A DNA stretch of 64,000 bases from Sulfitobacter donghicola DSW-25 = KCTC 12864 = JCM 14565 (GCF_000622405.1 NZ_JASF01000005.1:2666001-2730000), one strand, 5' to 3'; counted from the stretch's first letter, positions 8,881 through 18,291 are shown. The notes: a model not told the origin generated them from the letters alone. Numbers and translations: made by a program.

Positions 8881-10455
8881 GTGAAGATCGGGACACCTAA
8901 AGAGGTATTCGAGGGCGAGCGCCGCGTGGCTATGACGCCCGAGAGTGCTTTGCAATTACAAAAACTAGGGCATGAATGCCTGATTGAGTCAGGCGCCGGT
9001 GCGGCCTCGGGCTTTGACGATGCGGCTTATACGGCAGCAGGCGTTGAAGTTGTGAAAACAGCCGCCGCTCTTTGGAAGGCAGCCGATGTTGTCGCCAAAG
9101 TACGTGTTCCAGACACGTCAGAAATGAAGCGCCTGCGCGCCGAACAGACGTTGATCTCTTTCTTCAGCCCCGTAGCGGACGAAGCAAAGATGAAGTCTGC
9201 GGCCAAAAAAGGCGCAACCGTAGTCGCGATGGAAATGATCCCGCGTATTTCACGGGCTCAGAAAATGGATGCTTTGTCCTCCATGGCAAACATCGCGGGT
9301 TACCGCGCGGTAATCGAGGCAGGCAACAACTTTGGCCGCTTCTTTACTGGTCAGATCACGGCGGCGGGTAAGGTTCCGCCAGCCAAGGTACTGGTTGTAG
9401 GTGCTGGCGTTGCCGGTTTGGCCGCGATCGGGACATCCACCAGCCTTGGTGCGATTACATTGGCCTTTGACGTGCGCCCCGAAGTGGCCGAACAGGTCGA
9501 ATCCATGGGCGCCGAATTTGTCTATCTCGACTTTGAAGAAGAGCAGACAGACGGCGCGGCAACGGGCGGTTATGCGTCTGTTTCCTCTCCCGAGTTCCGC
9601 GAAGCGCAGCTGGCCAAGTTCCGTGAACTGGCGCCAGAAGTTGATATCGTGATCACCACAGCCTTGATCCCGAACCGCGAAGCACCTGAGCTGTGGACCG
9701 AAGATATGGTTGCAGCCATGAAGCCGGGTTCGGTTGTTGTGGACCTTGCCGCTGAAAAGGGCGGTAACTGCAAGCTTACCGTTATGGACGAAAAAATCGT
9801 TACGGAAAATGGCGTGACCATCATTGGTTATACCGATTTCCCAAGCCGCATGGGCGCGCAGGCGTCGACCCTCTATGCGACAAACATTCGTCACCTGCTG
9901 TCGGATCTTACCCCTGAAAAAGACGGTGTAATCAATCACGACATGGAAGACGATGTGATCCGTGGTGCGACCATCGCCTACGGCGAAGCCGTGACCTTCC
10001 CGCCCCCTCCACCAAAAGTGGCAGCAATTGCGGCAGCTCCGAAAAAGGAAGCGCCAAAAGAGCTAACAGCGGAAGAAAAACGTGCCGAAGAACTGGCCGC
10101 GTTTAAGGCGCAGACCAAGAACCAAGTGATGCTTTTGGGCATTGGCGGCGCATTGCTGCTGTTGGTTGGTCTGGTGGCTCCTGCCAGCTTTATGCAGCAC
10201 TTTATCGTGTTTGTTTTGTCGGTATTCATTGGTTTCCAAGTGATCTGGGGCGTGGCGCACAGCCTGCACACACCGCTGATGGCGATCACCAATGCGATTT
10301 CCTCGATCATCATTCTGGGGGCGCTGATGCAAATCGGGTCCGGCTCTGGATTGGTTGTTATTCTTGCTGCTTTGTCGGTCTTCATGTGTGGGATCAACAT
10401 CTTTGGCGGCTTCCTCGTGACACGGCGCATGCTTGCCATGTTCCAGAAATCTTAA
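8881..10455 (+). CDS. pntA: NAD(P) transhydrogenase subunit alpha (fused form)
   Basis: This is the NAD(H)-binding and first membrane part of proton-translocating transhydrogenase, which makes NADPH from NADH using proton-motive force. The 524-residue chain contains the dI nucleotide-binding domain (about 1-380), with the dinucleotide loop VLVVGAGVAGLAAIGT, then a Lys/Pro/Glu linker, then four hydrophobic helices in the last 110 residues. Domain I and the membrane segment are thus fused, as in E. coli PntA. Many alphaproteobacteria instead split them into PntAA and PntAB. Translation starts at GTG with a GGGAG ribosome site. pntB follows after 13 bp. Confidence 0.95.
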   Translation: MKIGTPKEVFEGERRVAMTPESALQLQKLGHECLIESGAGAASGFDDAAYTAAGVEVVKTAAALWKAADVVAKVRVPDTSEMKRLRAEQTLISFFSPVADEAKMKSAAKKGATVVAMEMIPRISRAQKMDALSSMANIAGYRAVIEAGNNFGRFFTGQITAAGKVPPAKVLVVGAGVAGLAAIGTSTSLGAITLAFDVRPEVAEQVESMGAEFVYLDFEEEQTDGAATGGYASVSSPEFREAQLAKFRELAPEVDIVITTALIPNREAPELWTEDMVAAMKPGSVVVDLAAEKGGNCKLTVMDEKIVTENGVTIIGYTDFPSRMGAQASTLYATNIRHLLSDLTPEKDGVINHDMEDDVIRGATIAYGEAVTFPPPPPKVAAIAAAPKKEAPKELTAEEKRAEELAAFKAQTKNQVMLLGIGGALLLLVGLVAPASFMQHFIVFVLSVFIGFQVIWGVAHSLHTPLMAITNAISSIIILGALMQIGSGSGLVVILAALSVFMCGINIFGGFLVTRRMLAMFQKS

Positions 10456-10468
10456 GGGGGGCTGAATA

Positions 10469-11908
10469 ATGGATTTCGGTTTCACAACAGCGGCTTACGT
10501 CGTATCCGCTATTCTCATCATTCTGTCGCTGGGCGGTCTTTCGGGACAAGAAAGCGCAAAACGTGCGGTATGGTACGGGATTGTCGGCATGGCGTTGGCG
10601 GTTGCGGCCACATTGGTTGGCCCAGGCGCTGGTTTCTGGCTGCTATCGCTGATCCTGATCGCGGGTGGCGGTGCCATCGGTTATCAGCTGGCGACAAAAG
10701 TTCAGATGACCCAGATGCCAGAGCTGGTTGCAGCGATGCACAGCCTTGTGGGTCTGGCGGCAGTTTTCGTCGGCGTGATCGCGCATTTCGAAATCGGCCG
10801 TGTGGCGGGTATCGTTGAAGGTGGCGGCAGCACAAAAGAGCTGGGGACTTTCGCAGCTCTGATCGCCAAGAAATCAGCGGTTGAGATTAACATCCTGCGC
10901 GTTGAGCTGTTCTTGGGCGTGTTCATCGGTGCGGTAACCTTTACCGGTTCCGTGATTGCCTATGGCAAGCTGGCGGGCAAAGTGTCTTCGGCGGCGGAAA
11001 AGCTGCCAGGTGGTCACATGCTGAACATCGCAGCGGCAGTTATTTCTGTCATCACGCTGATCTGGTACTTTAACACGGGTGGCTTCTTCCCATTGTTCAT
11101 CATGATGCTGGCGGCGCTGTTTATCGGCTATCACCTGATCATGGGGATTGGCGGCGCGGATATGCCTGTGGTTGTGTCCATGCTGAACAGCTATTCTGGC
11201 TGGGCTGCGGCAGCGATTGGTTTCTCCCTTGGGAACGACCTGTTGATCGTTGTTGGCGCGCTGGTTGGTTCTTCGGGTGCGATCCTGTCCTACATTATGT
11301 GTAAGGCTATGAACCGTTCCTTTGTTTCCGTGATCTTGGGTGGCTTTGGTGGCCCAGCGGGTGAACAGATGGCCGTTGAAGGTGAGCAGGTTGCCATTGA
11401 TGCAGACGGTGTTGCAACCGCGCTGAATGAAGCAGACAGCGTTATCATCATTCCAGGTTACGGCATGGCAGTTGCCCAAGCGCAAACAGGCGTGGCCGAA
11501 CTGGTGCGCAAGCTGCGCGCCAAGGGTAAGAACGTGCGTTTCGCCATTCACCCTGTTGCGGGTCGTTTGCCAGGTCACATGAACGTTTTGCTGGCCGAAG
11601 CAAAAGTGCCTTATGACATCGTGATGGAGATGGACGAGATCAACGATGATTTCCCTGAGACGGATGTTGCCATCGTCATCGGCTCCAACGACATCGTGAA
11701 CCCAGCGGCACAAGACGATCCAAACAGCCCCATCGCAGGCATGCCTGTTCTGGAATGCTGGAAGGCAAAGACTGTGTTTGTTTCCAAACGTGGGCAGGGC
11801 ACCGGTTACTCCGGTATCGAAAACCCGCTGTTCTTTAAGGACAACACACGCATGTTCTATGGCGATGCAAAAGAGTCCTTGGACAAATTGCTGCCCATGA
11901 TCGACTAA
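10469..11908 (+). CDS. pntB: NAD(P) transhydrogenase subunit beta
   Basis: The second subunit of the transhydrogenase, with 479 residues. The N-terminal half (1-270) has about nine membrane helices, including the segments around [15 protein letters not shown] and [16 protein letters not shown]. The C-terminal domain (about 290-479) binds NADP(H) and carries [15 protein letters not shown], the conserved [14 protein letters not shown], and [12 protein letters not shown]. It is translated just after pntA (13-bp gap with AAGGGGG ribosome site) and is followed by a hairpin terminator. Both subunits look intact. Confidence 0.95.
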   Translation: MDFGFTTAAYVVSAILIILSLGGLSGQESAKRAVWYGIVGMALAVAATLVGPGAGFWLLSLILIAGGGAIGYQLATKVQMTQMPELVAAMHSLVGLAAVFVGVIAHFEIGRVAGIVEGGGSTKELGTFAALIAKKSAVEINILRVELFLGVFIGAVTFTGSVIAYGKLAGKVSSAAEKLPGGHMLNIAAAVISVITLIWYFNTGGFFPLFIMMLAALFIGYHLIMGIGGADMPVVVSMLNSYSGWAAAAIGFSLGNDLLIVVGALVGSSGAILSYIMCKAMNRSFVSVILGGFGGPAGEQMAVEGEQVAIDADGVATALNEADSVIIIPGYGMAVAQAQTGVAELVRKLRAKGKNVRFAIHPVAGRLPGHMNVLLAEAKVPYDIVMEMDEINDDFPETDVAIVIGSNDIVNPAAQDDPNSPIAGMPVLECWKAKTVFVSKRGQGTGYSGIENPLFFKDNTRMFYGDAKESLDKLLPMID

Positions 11909-11940
11909 GCGTTCTGCCAAACAGAACAGCCTGAAAACCG

Positions 11941-11969
11941 AAACGCCTCGTCGAAAGACGGGGCGTTTT
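11941..11969 (+). terminator. Rho-independent terminator after pntB
   Basis: An 11-bp stem with one G-T pair (11942-11952 with 11957-11967) closes on a GAAA tetraloop and is followed by TT. It begins about 33 bp after the pntB stop codon. Confidence 0.8.
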
Positions 11970-12120
11970 GCTGTTTGGCCTTGTGCATTTCACGCTTCGT
12001 GAATGGAAAACCGTGCCAGTGGCGCAAGCAACAGCCGTTTCACGTAACCGCGCTAGATCGGTTTGTGGAGGTTTGGCATGGGGTATCCAGCTTTCAATTT
12101 CTGAGAAAAGGATCGACGAC

Positions 12121-12624
12121 ATGACACAATTCATCACAGGTGCACCGGTTTGGGTTTGGCCGCTTTTGGCGCTTTTGGTCTTTATCGGCCTGCGGGCGCG
12201 GCATGAACGCAGGGTGCCGGTGTTTCCCCTCTATATTCTGGCTGCCTTGGGCGTGTTGGGCGTGCGTTCAACTCTGTCACTGCCTGCCGAAAGCTGGATC
12301 TGGGGTGTGTTCCTTGTCTGCTATGCTTTTGGCGGTTGGTGTGGGTTCAAGGTGCAAAAGGGGTGGTTGCTGGCCCATGACGGCCAGCGGGCCCATCTGG
12401 CAGGTGAGAGCCTGACCCTATGCGTCTTGCTCCTGATTTTCAGCGCGAATTTCATCGGGGGAGCGTTGCAGGCGGTCGCGCCAGATGTTTACGCAGACGC
12501 TATGTTTCACATCGCATTTGCCCTTGTCCTTGGCACCGCAAGCGGCAGTTTCTTGGGCCGCGCATTGCTGATCTGGAGCAGGGCACCCGCGCGCGCATGG
12601 ATGCACAAAGTTCAAGCATCCTAA
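12121..12624 (+). CDS. Small integral membrane protein (DUF6622-like)
   Basis: A 167-residue hydrophobic protein with four to five predicted membrane helices (about residues 10-25, 38-53, 58-76, 99-120, 127-150). The N-terminal pattern TGAPVWVWPLLALLVFIGLRA resembles small multi-pass proteins of the DUF6622 type; I am only moderately sure of that family. The frame stays open upstream to 11968, but the ATG at 12121 has a ribosome site (GAAAAGGA) and starts at the first membrane segment, so I chose it. It sits between two hairpins and appears to be a single-gene unit. Function unknown. Confidence 0.7.
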   Translation: MTQFITGAPVWVWPLLALLVFIGLRARHERRVPVFPLYILAALGVLGVRSTLSLPAESWIWGVFLVCYAFGGWCGFKVQKGWLLAHDGQRAHLAGESLTLCVLLLIFSANFIGGALQAVAPDVYADAMFHIAFALVLGTASGSFLGRALLIWSRAPARAWMHKVQAS

Positions 12625-12627
12625 AAA

Positions 12628-12662
12628 CGCAGGTTTCCGATAAGTGGAAATGTATACCTGCG
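12628..12662 (+). terminator. Bulged hairpin after the small membrane protein gene
   Basis: A two-part inverted repeat pairs CGCAGGT (12628-12634) with ACCTGCG (12656-12662), and TTTCC with GGAAA inside it. It lies just after the stop at 12624. There is no T-run, so it may be a weak terminator or an RNA-stability element. Confidence 0.45.
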
Positions 12663-12759
12663 TACCCGTAACAAGTGCCCGACACAGATAAATCCACGTT
12701 GAAGGAGCCATCGCTGATGGGCCACAACAAAGGCTCGTAATGACTACAGGACAAATGCG

Positions 12760-14046
12760 ATGGCTCCTATTTCCGATCACCCGCTACGCTATACTCTTTC
12801 CGGAGAGCTGCACGCGCGCCCGTTCCCGAATGTCAGCGCGCCACAGGTTGTGGCGTTTTTGGCGATTAAACAGGCGGGAGAGGGCGCGGCGCGAGATCGG
12901 GATCGAAATGCGGATATGGAGCATCTGGTTTCGCTGCTTCAGCATTACGGCGCTCCGCTGCCAGATCGGGACGCCACGCATTATTACGGCGCAATGGGGA
13001 AATTCAGCCTCAAATGGGAGCAGCACACAGAGTTTGTGACCTTTACCGCCTTTAGCGAGGAGCTGAGCGAGCGTCCGTTTGATCCGGCTGAGTTTGACGT
13101 GTTTCCGGCAGATTGGCTCGAGGCGGCGCCGGGGCAGCGGCTTACCTCTTGTTTACTGCGTCTTATGCCTGTCCCTCGGAAGGCGGATAAGATGCTGGCG
13201 CAATTGCGCGATTGGTTTGTCCCAGAAAGCCTCGCCGTGGGGCAGGTGCTGGATGGGGCCGCTGTCGCGGCAAGTGATTTTCGGATTGATCCCGCAGGGC
13301 ACACCCGCTTTGCCGTCTTTGTTCCCGAACAAACGGGAACCCGTCGGATTGGGCGGATCATCCAACGTCTGTTAGAGATCGAGACCTACAAAACCATGTC
13401 GATGCTGGGCTTTGCCCTCACCCGAGAGATCGGCGGGCAGGTGAACGATATGGACCGCAGGATCAGTGAGCTGATGGCGGATATGACGGCTCAGGAGCTA
13501 AAGCCCGAAACCACGTTGGACGCGCTGCTTGATGTCTCGGTCGAGTTGGAGAATGTCGTGGCGCAGACCTCGTTTCGGTTTGCGGGTACGGCGGCCTATA
13601 AGGCGATTGTAGACGAACGGATTAGCGCGCTGCGCGAAGAGCGGTTTGAGGGGCGGCAGGGATTTGGCGAGTTTATGATGCGCCGTTATGAACCTGCGAT
13701 GCGGACTGTCCTGTCGATGCAAGAGCGGCTAGAGCGGATGTCGGCCCGTGCCCTCAGGGCCTCTGATCTGTTGCGCACACGGGTGGATGTGGAACGCTCG
13801 GCCCAGAACCAAGCGATTTTGGAAAGCATGGACAGGCGCGCCGATCTTCAACTTCGTCTACAGCATACGGTTGAGGGGCTGTCTGTGGTGGCTATCAGCT
13901 ATTACGCGGTCTCGCTTGCCAGCTATCTCTTGTACCCTCTCACAGAGGTCACAGGGCTGTCTAAGGGGTTGCTGACGTCGCTGGTGACGCTGCCGGTTGT
14001 CTTGTTGGTCTGGGCCGCTGTACGGCGCATCCGCAAGAACATCTAA
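12760..14046 (+). CDS. DUF3422 family membrane protein
   Basis: A 428-residue protein that matches the DUF3422 family, common in alphaproteobacteria and of unknown function. Diagnostic segments are the N-terminal HPLRYTLSGELHARPFP and HYYGAMGKFSLKWEQHTEF, and a central helical region with LERMSARALRASDLLRTRVD. The C-terminus has two hydrophobic helices (about residues 370-390 and 400-420) ending in Arg/Lys, so the bulk of the protein is probably cytoplasmic and anchored at the C-terminus. It stands alone and is followed by a strong bidirectional hairpin. Confidence 0.85.
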   Translation: MAPISDHPLRYTLSGELHARPFPNVSAPQVVAFLAIKQAGEGAARDRDRNADMEHLVSLLQHYGAPLPDRDATHYYGAMGKFSLKWEQHTEFVTFTAFSEELSERPFDPAEFDVFPADWLEAAPGQRLTSCLLRLMPVPRKADKMLAQLRDWFVPESLAVGQVLDGAAVAASDFRIDPAGHTRFAVFVPEQTGTRRIGRIIQRLLEIETYKTMSMLGFALTREIGGQVNDMDRRISELMADMTAQELKPETTLDALLDVSVELENVVAQTSFRFAGTAAYKAIVDERISALREERFEGRQGFGEFMMRRYEPAMRTVLSMQERLERMSARALRASDLLRTRVDVERSAQNQAILESMDRRADLQLRLQHTVEGLSVVAISYYAVSLASYLLYPLTEVTGLSKGLLTSLVTLPVVLLVWAAVRRIRKNI

Positions 14047-14048
14047 GG

Positions 14049-14074
14049 TCTGCGCGCCATCGCTGGCGCGCAGA
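14049..14074. terminator. Bidirectional terminator between convergent genes
   Basis: A perfect 11-bp GC-rich stem (14049-14059 with 14064-14074) closes on a TCGC tetraloop. It lies between the convergent DUF3422 gene and the permease gene. There is no strong T-run on either side, but the position and stability suggest it serves both strands. Confidence 0.7.
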
Positions 14075-14079
14075 TGAAA

Positions 14080-15057
14080 TCAACGTCCGCGAATGCGCGG
14101 ATCCAGCGCGTCACGCAGGCCATCGCCAAGGTAGTTCACGCTCAGAACGGTCAGCGAGATCAGGATACCAGGCAGCAAGACACGCTCGGGGAATTCCTGC
14201 ATACGGTTTACCGCATCAGACAGTAGTTTACCCCATGTCGGAAAGTCCGACGGGAAGCCCACGCCAAGGAAGCTGAGCGCGCTTTCTGTGATGATCGCCG
14301 TGGCAAGGCCCAGCGTGGCCGAAACCATGATCGGTGAGATCACATTGGGCAGCAGGTGGCTGCGGATGATCTTGCCAGATGTTGACCCGATTGAACGGGC
14401 CGCAAGGATGAACTCGCGCTCTTTCAGGGCGAGGATATCACCGCGAACAATCCGCGCTGTCTGCATCCATGAGGTCAGCGCGATCACGGAAACGATCAGC
14501 ACAAACATCCCTCCCTCGGGGCCAAACCGCGAAGACAGCGGTTGGCGGAACAGGGTCACGGCCAGCAGAACCAGCGGCAGGATCGGCAAGGACAGCACCA
14601 GATCGGTCAGGCGCATCAGCCAGAAATCCATGCGTTTGAAATAACCCGCGGCAACGCCGACGGCTGTCCCGATCACCAGCGAAAGGATCATCGCTGACCA
14701 GCCAACAGCCATGGAAACGCGGCCGCCATAGATCATCTGGGCCAGAATATCGCGCCCTAACTGGTCGGTGCCAAAGGGATGCGCCCAGCCGGCTTTTGCG
14801 TCACCATCCCACAGCAAGTTATAGATCGGGCGCCAGTTTTTGTTGCGGATGTCCAGCTTGGTTGGTTCGATGTCCCACAGGAAAGGGCCAAACAAAACGC
14901 CCAGCGTGATGAACAGCAGGAACCCACCGCCAAAGACCGCGCCTTTGTGTTTGCGGAACTGGTCCCAAATGTCGCGCCATTGGCTTTGGGGGGGCTGTGA
15001 GGGTTCTTTGTCTTGGAGCGCGCCAAAGACTTCGATCTGGGATGATTGATCAGTCAT
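14080..15057 (-). CDS. Peptide-type ABC transporter permease (DppC/OppC-like)
   Basis: One of two membrane subunits of a peptide/nickel-family (family 5) ABC importer, with 325 residues. A cytosolic N-terminus of about 30 residues precedes the first membrane helix, then an OppC_N-type loop with FGTDQLGRDILAQMIYGGR, then the five-helix permease core. The ATPase-docking EAA-like loop is ARSIGSTSGKIIRSHLLPN. The C-terminus NYLGDGLRDALDPRIRG is typical of the DppC class. Its start overlaps the end of the partner permease by 8 bp, so the two are translationally coupled. Confidence 0.93.
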   Translation of the reverse strand: MTDQSSQIEVFGALQDKEPSQPPQSQWRDIWDQFRKHKGAVFGGGFLLFITLGVLFGPFLWDIEPTKLDIRNKNWRPIYNLLWDGDAKAGWAHPFGTDQLGRDILAQMIYGGRVSMAVGWSAMILSLVIGTAVGVAAGYFKRMDFWLMRLTDLVLSLPILPLVLLAVTLFRQPLSSRFGPEGGMFVLIVSVIALTSWMQTARIVRGDILALKEREFILAARSIGSTSGKIIRSHLLPNVISPIMVSATLGLATAIITESALSFLGVGFPSDFPTWGKLLSDAVNRMQEFPERVLLPGILISLTVLSVNYLGDGLRDALDPRIRGR

Positions 15058-16117
15058 AGCGGATCCTTGGGTCTAGGACGCCGTATAAGATATCGGCGAT
15101 GAGGTTAAACAATACGATGAGGATGGCAAAGATGAACGTCAGCGTCATCACCATGGGGAGGTCATTGGCAAAGAGGGCGGTCAGCAGCAGCTGGCCAATG
15201 CCGTTCACCTTGAAAACGTTTTCAGTAATGATCGCGCCGCCAAAGATGGCAGGCATGCCTAGGGCAATCACGGTGACCACAGGGATCATCGAATTGCGCA
15301 GGACGTGAACCATCACAACCACGCTCTCTTTCAGGCCTTTGGCACGGGCGGTGCGCACATAATCTTGGTTCAGGTTGTCGAGCATGGCCGAGCGCATATA
15401 GCGGCTGATCTGCGCCGTTGTCTGAAGGGCCAGAACCATCACCGGCATGATCATCTGCATGAGCTGGATTTTGAAGGTCTCCCAGCTGTCGACAACCAAA
15501 GTGGTGTCATAGATCGAGGGCAACCAACCCAACGAGACCGAGAAGATCACGATGAGCAGGGGACCAGTGAAAAACGGCGGGATCGAAAAGCCGACCATCG
15601 TGATGAACGTGCCCGCCTGATCAAAGACTGAATAGTGGCGATAGGCCGAATAGATACCAATCGGGATCGCAATCAGGATGCCGACAACATAGCTTAGCCC
15701 AACCACCCAAAGGGTCTGCGGCATGCGCTGGATAACAATGTCCATCACGGGGCTGCGGGTTTGCCAGCTGATCACACGCTGGGTCTGTACCAACTCGCCT
15801 GTGACAGGGTCCAGCTCCATGCTGAGCTGGGTGTCGGGCAACCAGCCAAACAGAAAGCTTTTGCTTGTCAGGTAATCGATCAGAACCATCGGCTCGACCA
15901 CGAAAAACTGGTATAGCCATTTGAGGTATTGCACATGGACCGGAGCACCCAGCCCCAGTGCCTCGCGCATCTTTTGTTTCACCTCTGGCGGAACCGTAAG
16001 AGGCACCTGTGCCATCGGATCGCCAGGGGCGAGTTGAAGAAGCAGAAAAATCACGAGGCTGATAAATAAAAGCGTCGGAATAGAGAGGACCAATCGTCGG
16101 ATGGTGAAATTCAGCAT
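15050..16117 (-). CDS. Peptide-type ABC transporter permease (DppB/OppB-like)
   Basis: The partner permease (355 residues) of the family 5 ABC importer. It begins with MLNFTIRRLVLSIPTLLFIS, the usual DppB start helix. A large loop follows (about 80-130, longer than in E. coli DppB), then five further helices. The EAA-like docking loop is VRTARAKGLKESVVVMVHVL. The C-terminus YGVLDPRIRYD is family-typical. A TTG codon lies directly before the ATG; I chose the ATG at 16117. It lies downstream of the binding-protein gene, separated by two hairpins. Confidence 0.92.
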   Translation of the reverse strand: MLNFTIRRLVLSIPTLLFISLVIFLLLQLAPGDPMAQVPLTVPPEVKQKMREALGLGAPVHVQYLKWLYQFFVVEPMVLIDYLTSKSFLFGWLPDTQLSMELDPVTGELVQTQRVISWQTRSPVMDIVIQRMPQTLWVVGLSYVVGILIAIPIGIYSAYRHYSVFDQAGTFITMVGFSIPPFFTGPLLIVIFSVSLGWLPSIYDTTLVVDSWETFKIQLMQMIMPVMVLALQTTAQISRYMRSAMLDNLNQDYVRTARAKGLKESVVVMVHVLRNSMIPVVTVIALGMPAIFGGAIITENVFKVNGIGQLLLTALFANDLPMVMTLTFIFAILIVLFNLIADILYGVLDPRIRYD

Positions 16118-16156
16118 CAAGTGGCGCCTTTGTTAATCAGTCTTGTCGGAAGAAGA

Positions 16157-16216
16157 GGGCGGGGGGTGACCCCGCCCAAAGTTTACAGTGAGCTGCATAC
16201 GGCGGGTCGCCCCGCC
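16157..16216 (-). terminator. Pair of GC-rich intercistronic hairpins after the binding-protein gene
   Basis: Two hairpins lie between the binding-protein stop (16227) and the permease start (16117). One has an 8-bp stem (16157-16164 with 16170-16177, 5-nt loop). The other has a 6-bp stem (16201-16206 with 16211-16216, 4-nt loop). Such elements commonly stabilise the upstream message and reduce read-through, so that the binding protein exceeds the permeases. That role is inferred. Confidence 0.65.
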
Positions 16217-16226
16217 GTTGCAAGGA

Positions 16227-17936
16227 TCACTTGATGCGATGCCAATCTGCGGCGTTCCACAGCTCGGAGTCCCATACGTTCAGCACAATACCACCAAGAG
16301 AGTTGGAGTGTGCGGAAACGCGGGCACGGTTTACCAGCGGAACGATGGTCATGGTATCTTTTGTGATCATGTCGTTCAGCTTGCGACCGATTTCGCCGCG
16401 CTTTTCTAGGTCACCTGTTTTCGCCAGCTCGTCGAGCAGAGCGTCATAGGCAGGATCGCAGAAGCGGTTGATGTTTTCACCCTGCCACTGGCTGGATGGT
16501 TTTGGCTCGTTACCACAGCGGTAAGCCGACAGATATGCCTGTGGGTCTGTGCCGTTGAAGGTGTTCGCATACATTTCTACGTCAGCATAGAATTTCTGGA
16601 ACGTGTCAGGCGAACCTGGGTCACCACCAAAGAAGACAGAACCGTCAAGGTTGCGCAGTTCGGTTTCAACACCGATCTGGCTCCACCAGTCTTTGATCAA
16701 GGCTTGGAAATCCTGACGTACAGCGTTTGTGGAGGTCTGGTAAAGGATCGCCAGTTTTACGCCGTCTTTGTCACGTGTGCCGTCACCATCGCTATCGGTC
16801 CAGCCTGCTTCGTCCAGCAGGGCTTTTGCGCCTTCGATGTCTTGTGTCAGGCAGCCTGTGTTGTCCGAGTTGTACAACGCAGGTGCAGGCACGAGGTTAC
16901 AGGTTGGTGTACCCGCTTTGCCGTAACCAACTTCGGTCAGCAATTCGCGGTCGATCGCCATGGACAGCGCGGTGCGCACTTTCAGATCGGACAAGAACGG
17001 GTGAGGTTCTGCCACGGTGGAGCGTGTCTCGGCGGGAAGGTCAGGGGAGGGGTTCGTCAGGTTCATTTCCAGACGCTCAACCAGCGGGCCAAAGCCAGCG
17101 ATCGCAACACCTTTGCCGCCTTCTTCCATTTTGGCAATCACATCAGGTGCCAGCTGGAGGTTCCAAGCATAGTCATACTCGCCCGTTTCCAGAACCGCGC
17201 GACCCGCTGCAGCAGCATCGCCACCACCTTTGAAGGTCAGCGTTGCGAATGCAGGTTTGCTTGCAACACGGTAGTTTTCGTTCGCTTCCATTGTGATTAC
17301 GTCGTTTGGACGGAATTCAACAACTTTGAACGGGCCAGTACCGATTGGGTTAAAGTTGGCTTCTGTACACTCGGGCGCTTTGGCACCGAGACAGTCAGCG
17401 AACTGGGCCGCTTGGATGATGGGGCTTTCGCCGCCAACAAACGGGCCATACGGGTTCGGCTTTGGTGCGTCGAAGGAGACTTTTACAGTCAGGTCGTCAA
17501 TCGCTTCTACGCTTTCAACACCGTCAAATTTTGCGCCCTGCGCACAGCCACCTTCAGGGTGCATGCAGTATTCAGCAGTGAATTTCACATCAGCAGAGGT
17601 GAACGGCGTGCCATCAGACCATTTCAGCCCGGGCGCGATTTTCCACGTGATGGATTTGAGATCTTCTGCAACGCCGCCATTTGCGACTGTTGGGATCTCA
17701 GAGGCCAGAAACGGCACCATTTCACCGGTTTCGTTGTACCGCGCGAGCGGCTCGATCACCAAAGAGGCGGACTCAACATCTTTTGTTCCGCCAGAAAGGA
17801 ATGGGTTCAGAATGGAAGGCGCCTGCCAATACAGGATCTTCACATCCCCATCTCGGCCGCGTTCACCCTCGGCGAAAGCAGCAGGGGCCAATGCGGTTGT
17901 CGCAATCGCACCCATAAGTAGCGTTCTCATCTTCAT
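16227..17936 (-). CDS. Peptide-type ABC transporter substrate-binding protein
   Basis: A periplasmic solute-binding protein of family 5 (SBP_bac_5), 569 residues. A clear signal peptide (residues 1-22, Lys/Arg start, hydrophobic core, cleavage after AFA) precedes the mature start EGERGRDGDVKILYWQAP. SITWKIAPGLKWSDGTPFTS is the signature strand of the family. There are cysteines in the mature chain (around CMHPEGGCAQG, DCLGAKAPEC), an uncommon feature that may form disulfides. The ribosome site AAGGAG precedes the start. It heads a minus-strand unit with two permeases, while the ATPase is encoded divergently. The substrate is unknown; cluster context suggests peptides or N-acylated amino acids. 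Confidence 0.93.
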   Translation of the reverse strand: MKMRTLLMGAIATTALAPAAFAEGERGRDGDVKILYWQAPSILNPFLSGGTKDVESASLVIEPLARYNETGEMVPFLASEIPTVANGGVAEDLKSITWKIAPGLKWSDGTPFTSADVKFTAEYCMHPEGGCAQGAKFDGVESVEAIDDLTVKVSFDAPKPNPYGPFVGGESPIIQAAQFADCLGAKAPECTEANFNPIGTGPFKVVEFRPNDVITMEANENYRVASKPAFATLTFKGGGDAAAAGRAVLETGEYDYAWNLQLAPDVIAKMEEGGKGVAIAGFGPLVERLEMNLTNPSPDLPAETRSTVAEPHPFLSDLKVRTALSMAIDRELLTEVGYGKAGTPTCNLVPAPALYNSDNTGCLTQDIEGAKALLDEAGWTDSDGDGTRDKDGVKLAILYQTSTNAVRQDFQALIKDWWSQIGVETELRNLDGSVFFGGDPGSPDTFQKFYADVEMYANTFNGTDPQAYLSAYRCGNEPKPSSQWQGENINRFCDPAYDALLDELAKTGDLEKRGEIGRKLNDMITKDTMTIVPLVNRARVSAHSNSLGGIVLNVWDSELWNAADWHRIK

Positions 17937-18291
17937 ATTTGACTCCTTGTCGCGCGCTGATTCCAGCGCAATTTGTTGGGTCGGGCTGTGCCCAGCCTCT
18001 TTTCTAGCCAGTGGGAATGCCTAAAGAACTTCGTGTAACCCCACGTAAACTAGCGGTTTTACTCGGCAGCTGGTTTGCACCCCCAAAGCGCATGTCGCCT
18101 ATCGAAACAGGTTTCACAAAAATAGCAAGCCTTGTACGTACAGGTTGAAGCTGAAAAATTGACCGAGTGTTCAAAGTTTCCTCAAGGTGAGCTTTGTAAA
18201 TCGTTTACTTTGTTTGACCTACGCCATGCTTGCGCTTAGCGTTATTTGATTCCTACCCGTAACGGTGGAAAAAGTGCCTGAAAGGACCGCG
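17937..18291. promoter_or_regulatory. Divergent promoter region of the ABC/amidohydrolase cluster
   Basis: This 355-bp gap separates the binding-protein operon from the ATPase operon and must drive both. I see a perfect 10-bp palindrome TGTACGTACA at 18133-18142, of the GT...AC kind bound by many GntR-family regulators. A looser inverted repeat GTAAA/TTTAC lies at 18045-18062. A possible -35 TTGACC lies near 18218 with a poor -10. An AAGGA ribosome site lies at 18281-18285 before the ATG at 18292. No regulator gene lies in the cluster. Confidence 0.5.
18133..18142. promoter_or_regulatory. Candidate operator palindrome in the divergent region
   Basis: TGTACGTACA is a perfect palindrome located about 150 bp from the ATPase start and about 200 bp from the binding-protein start. 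GT-AC half-site symmetry is typical of GntR-family operators. Assignment to any regulator is inference only. Confidence 0.35.

Noticed and set aside
10874..11920. Long open frame (348 codons) antisense to pntB
   Set aside because: It lies wholly opposite an unambiguous conserved gene; the product is rich in His/Asn/Gln and low in plausible motifs.
11989..12003. Small inverted repeat TTCACG-CTT-CGTGAA after the pntB terminator
   Set aside because: The 6-bp arms are within what is expected by chance, and nothing around it indicates a regulated promoter.
16704..17921. Long open frame (405 codons) antisense to the ABC binding-protein gene
   Set aside because: It mirrors the third-position bias of the real gene on the other strand, and its product has no recognisable domains and an odd composition.
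18276..18290. A 15-base leader GCCTGAAAGGACCGC shared with the leader of mccB (39133-39147)
   Set aside because: One 15-base match in 64 kb is about what chance gives, and both copies contain a ribosome site, which raises the odds.
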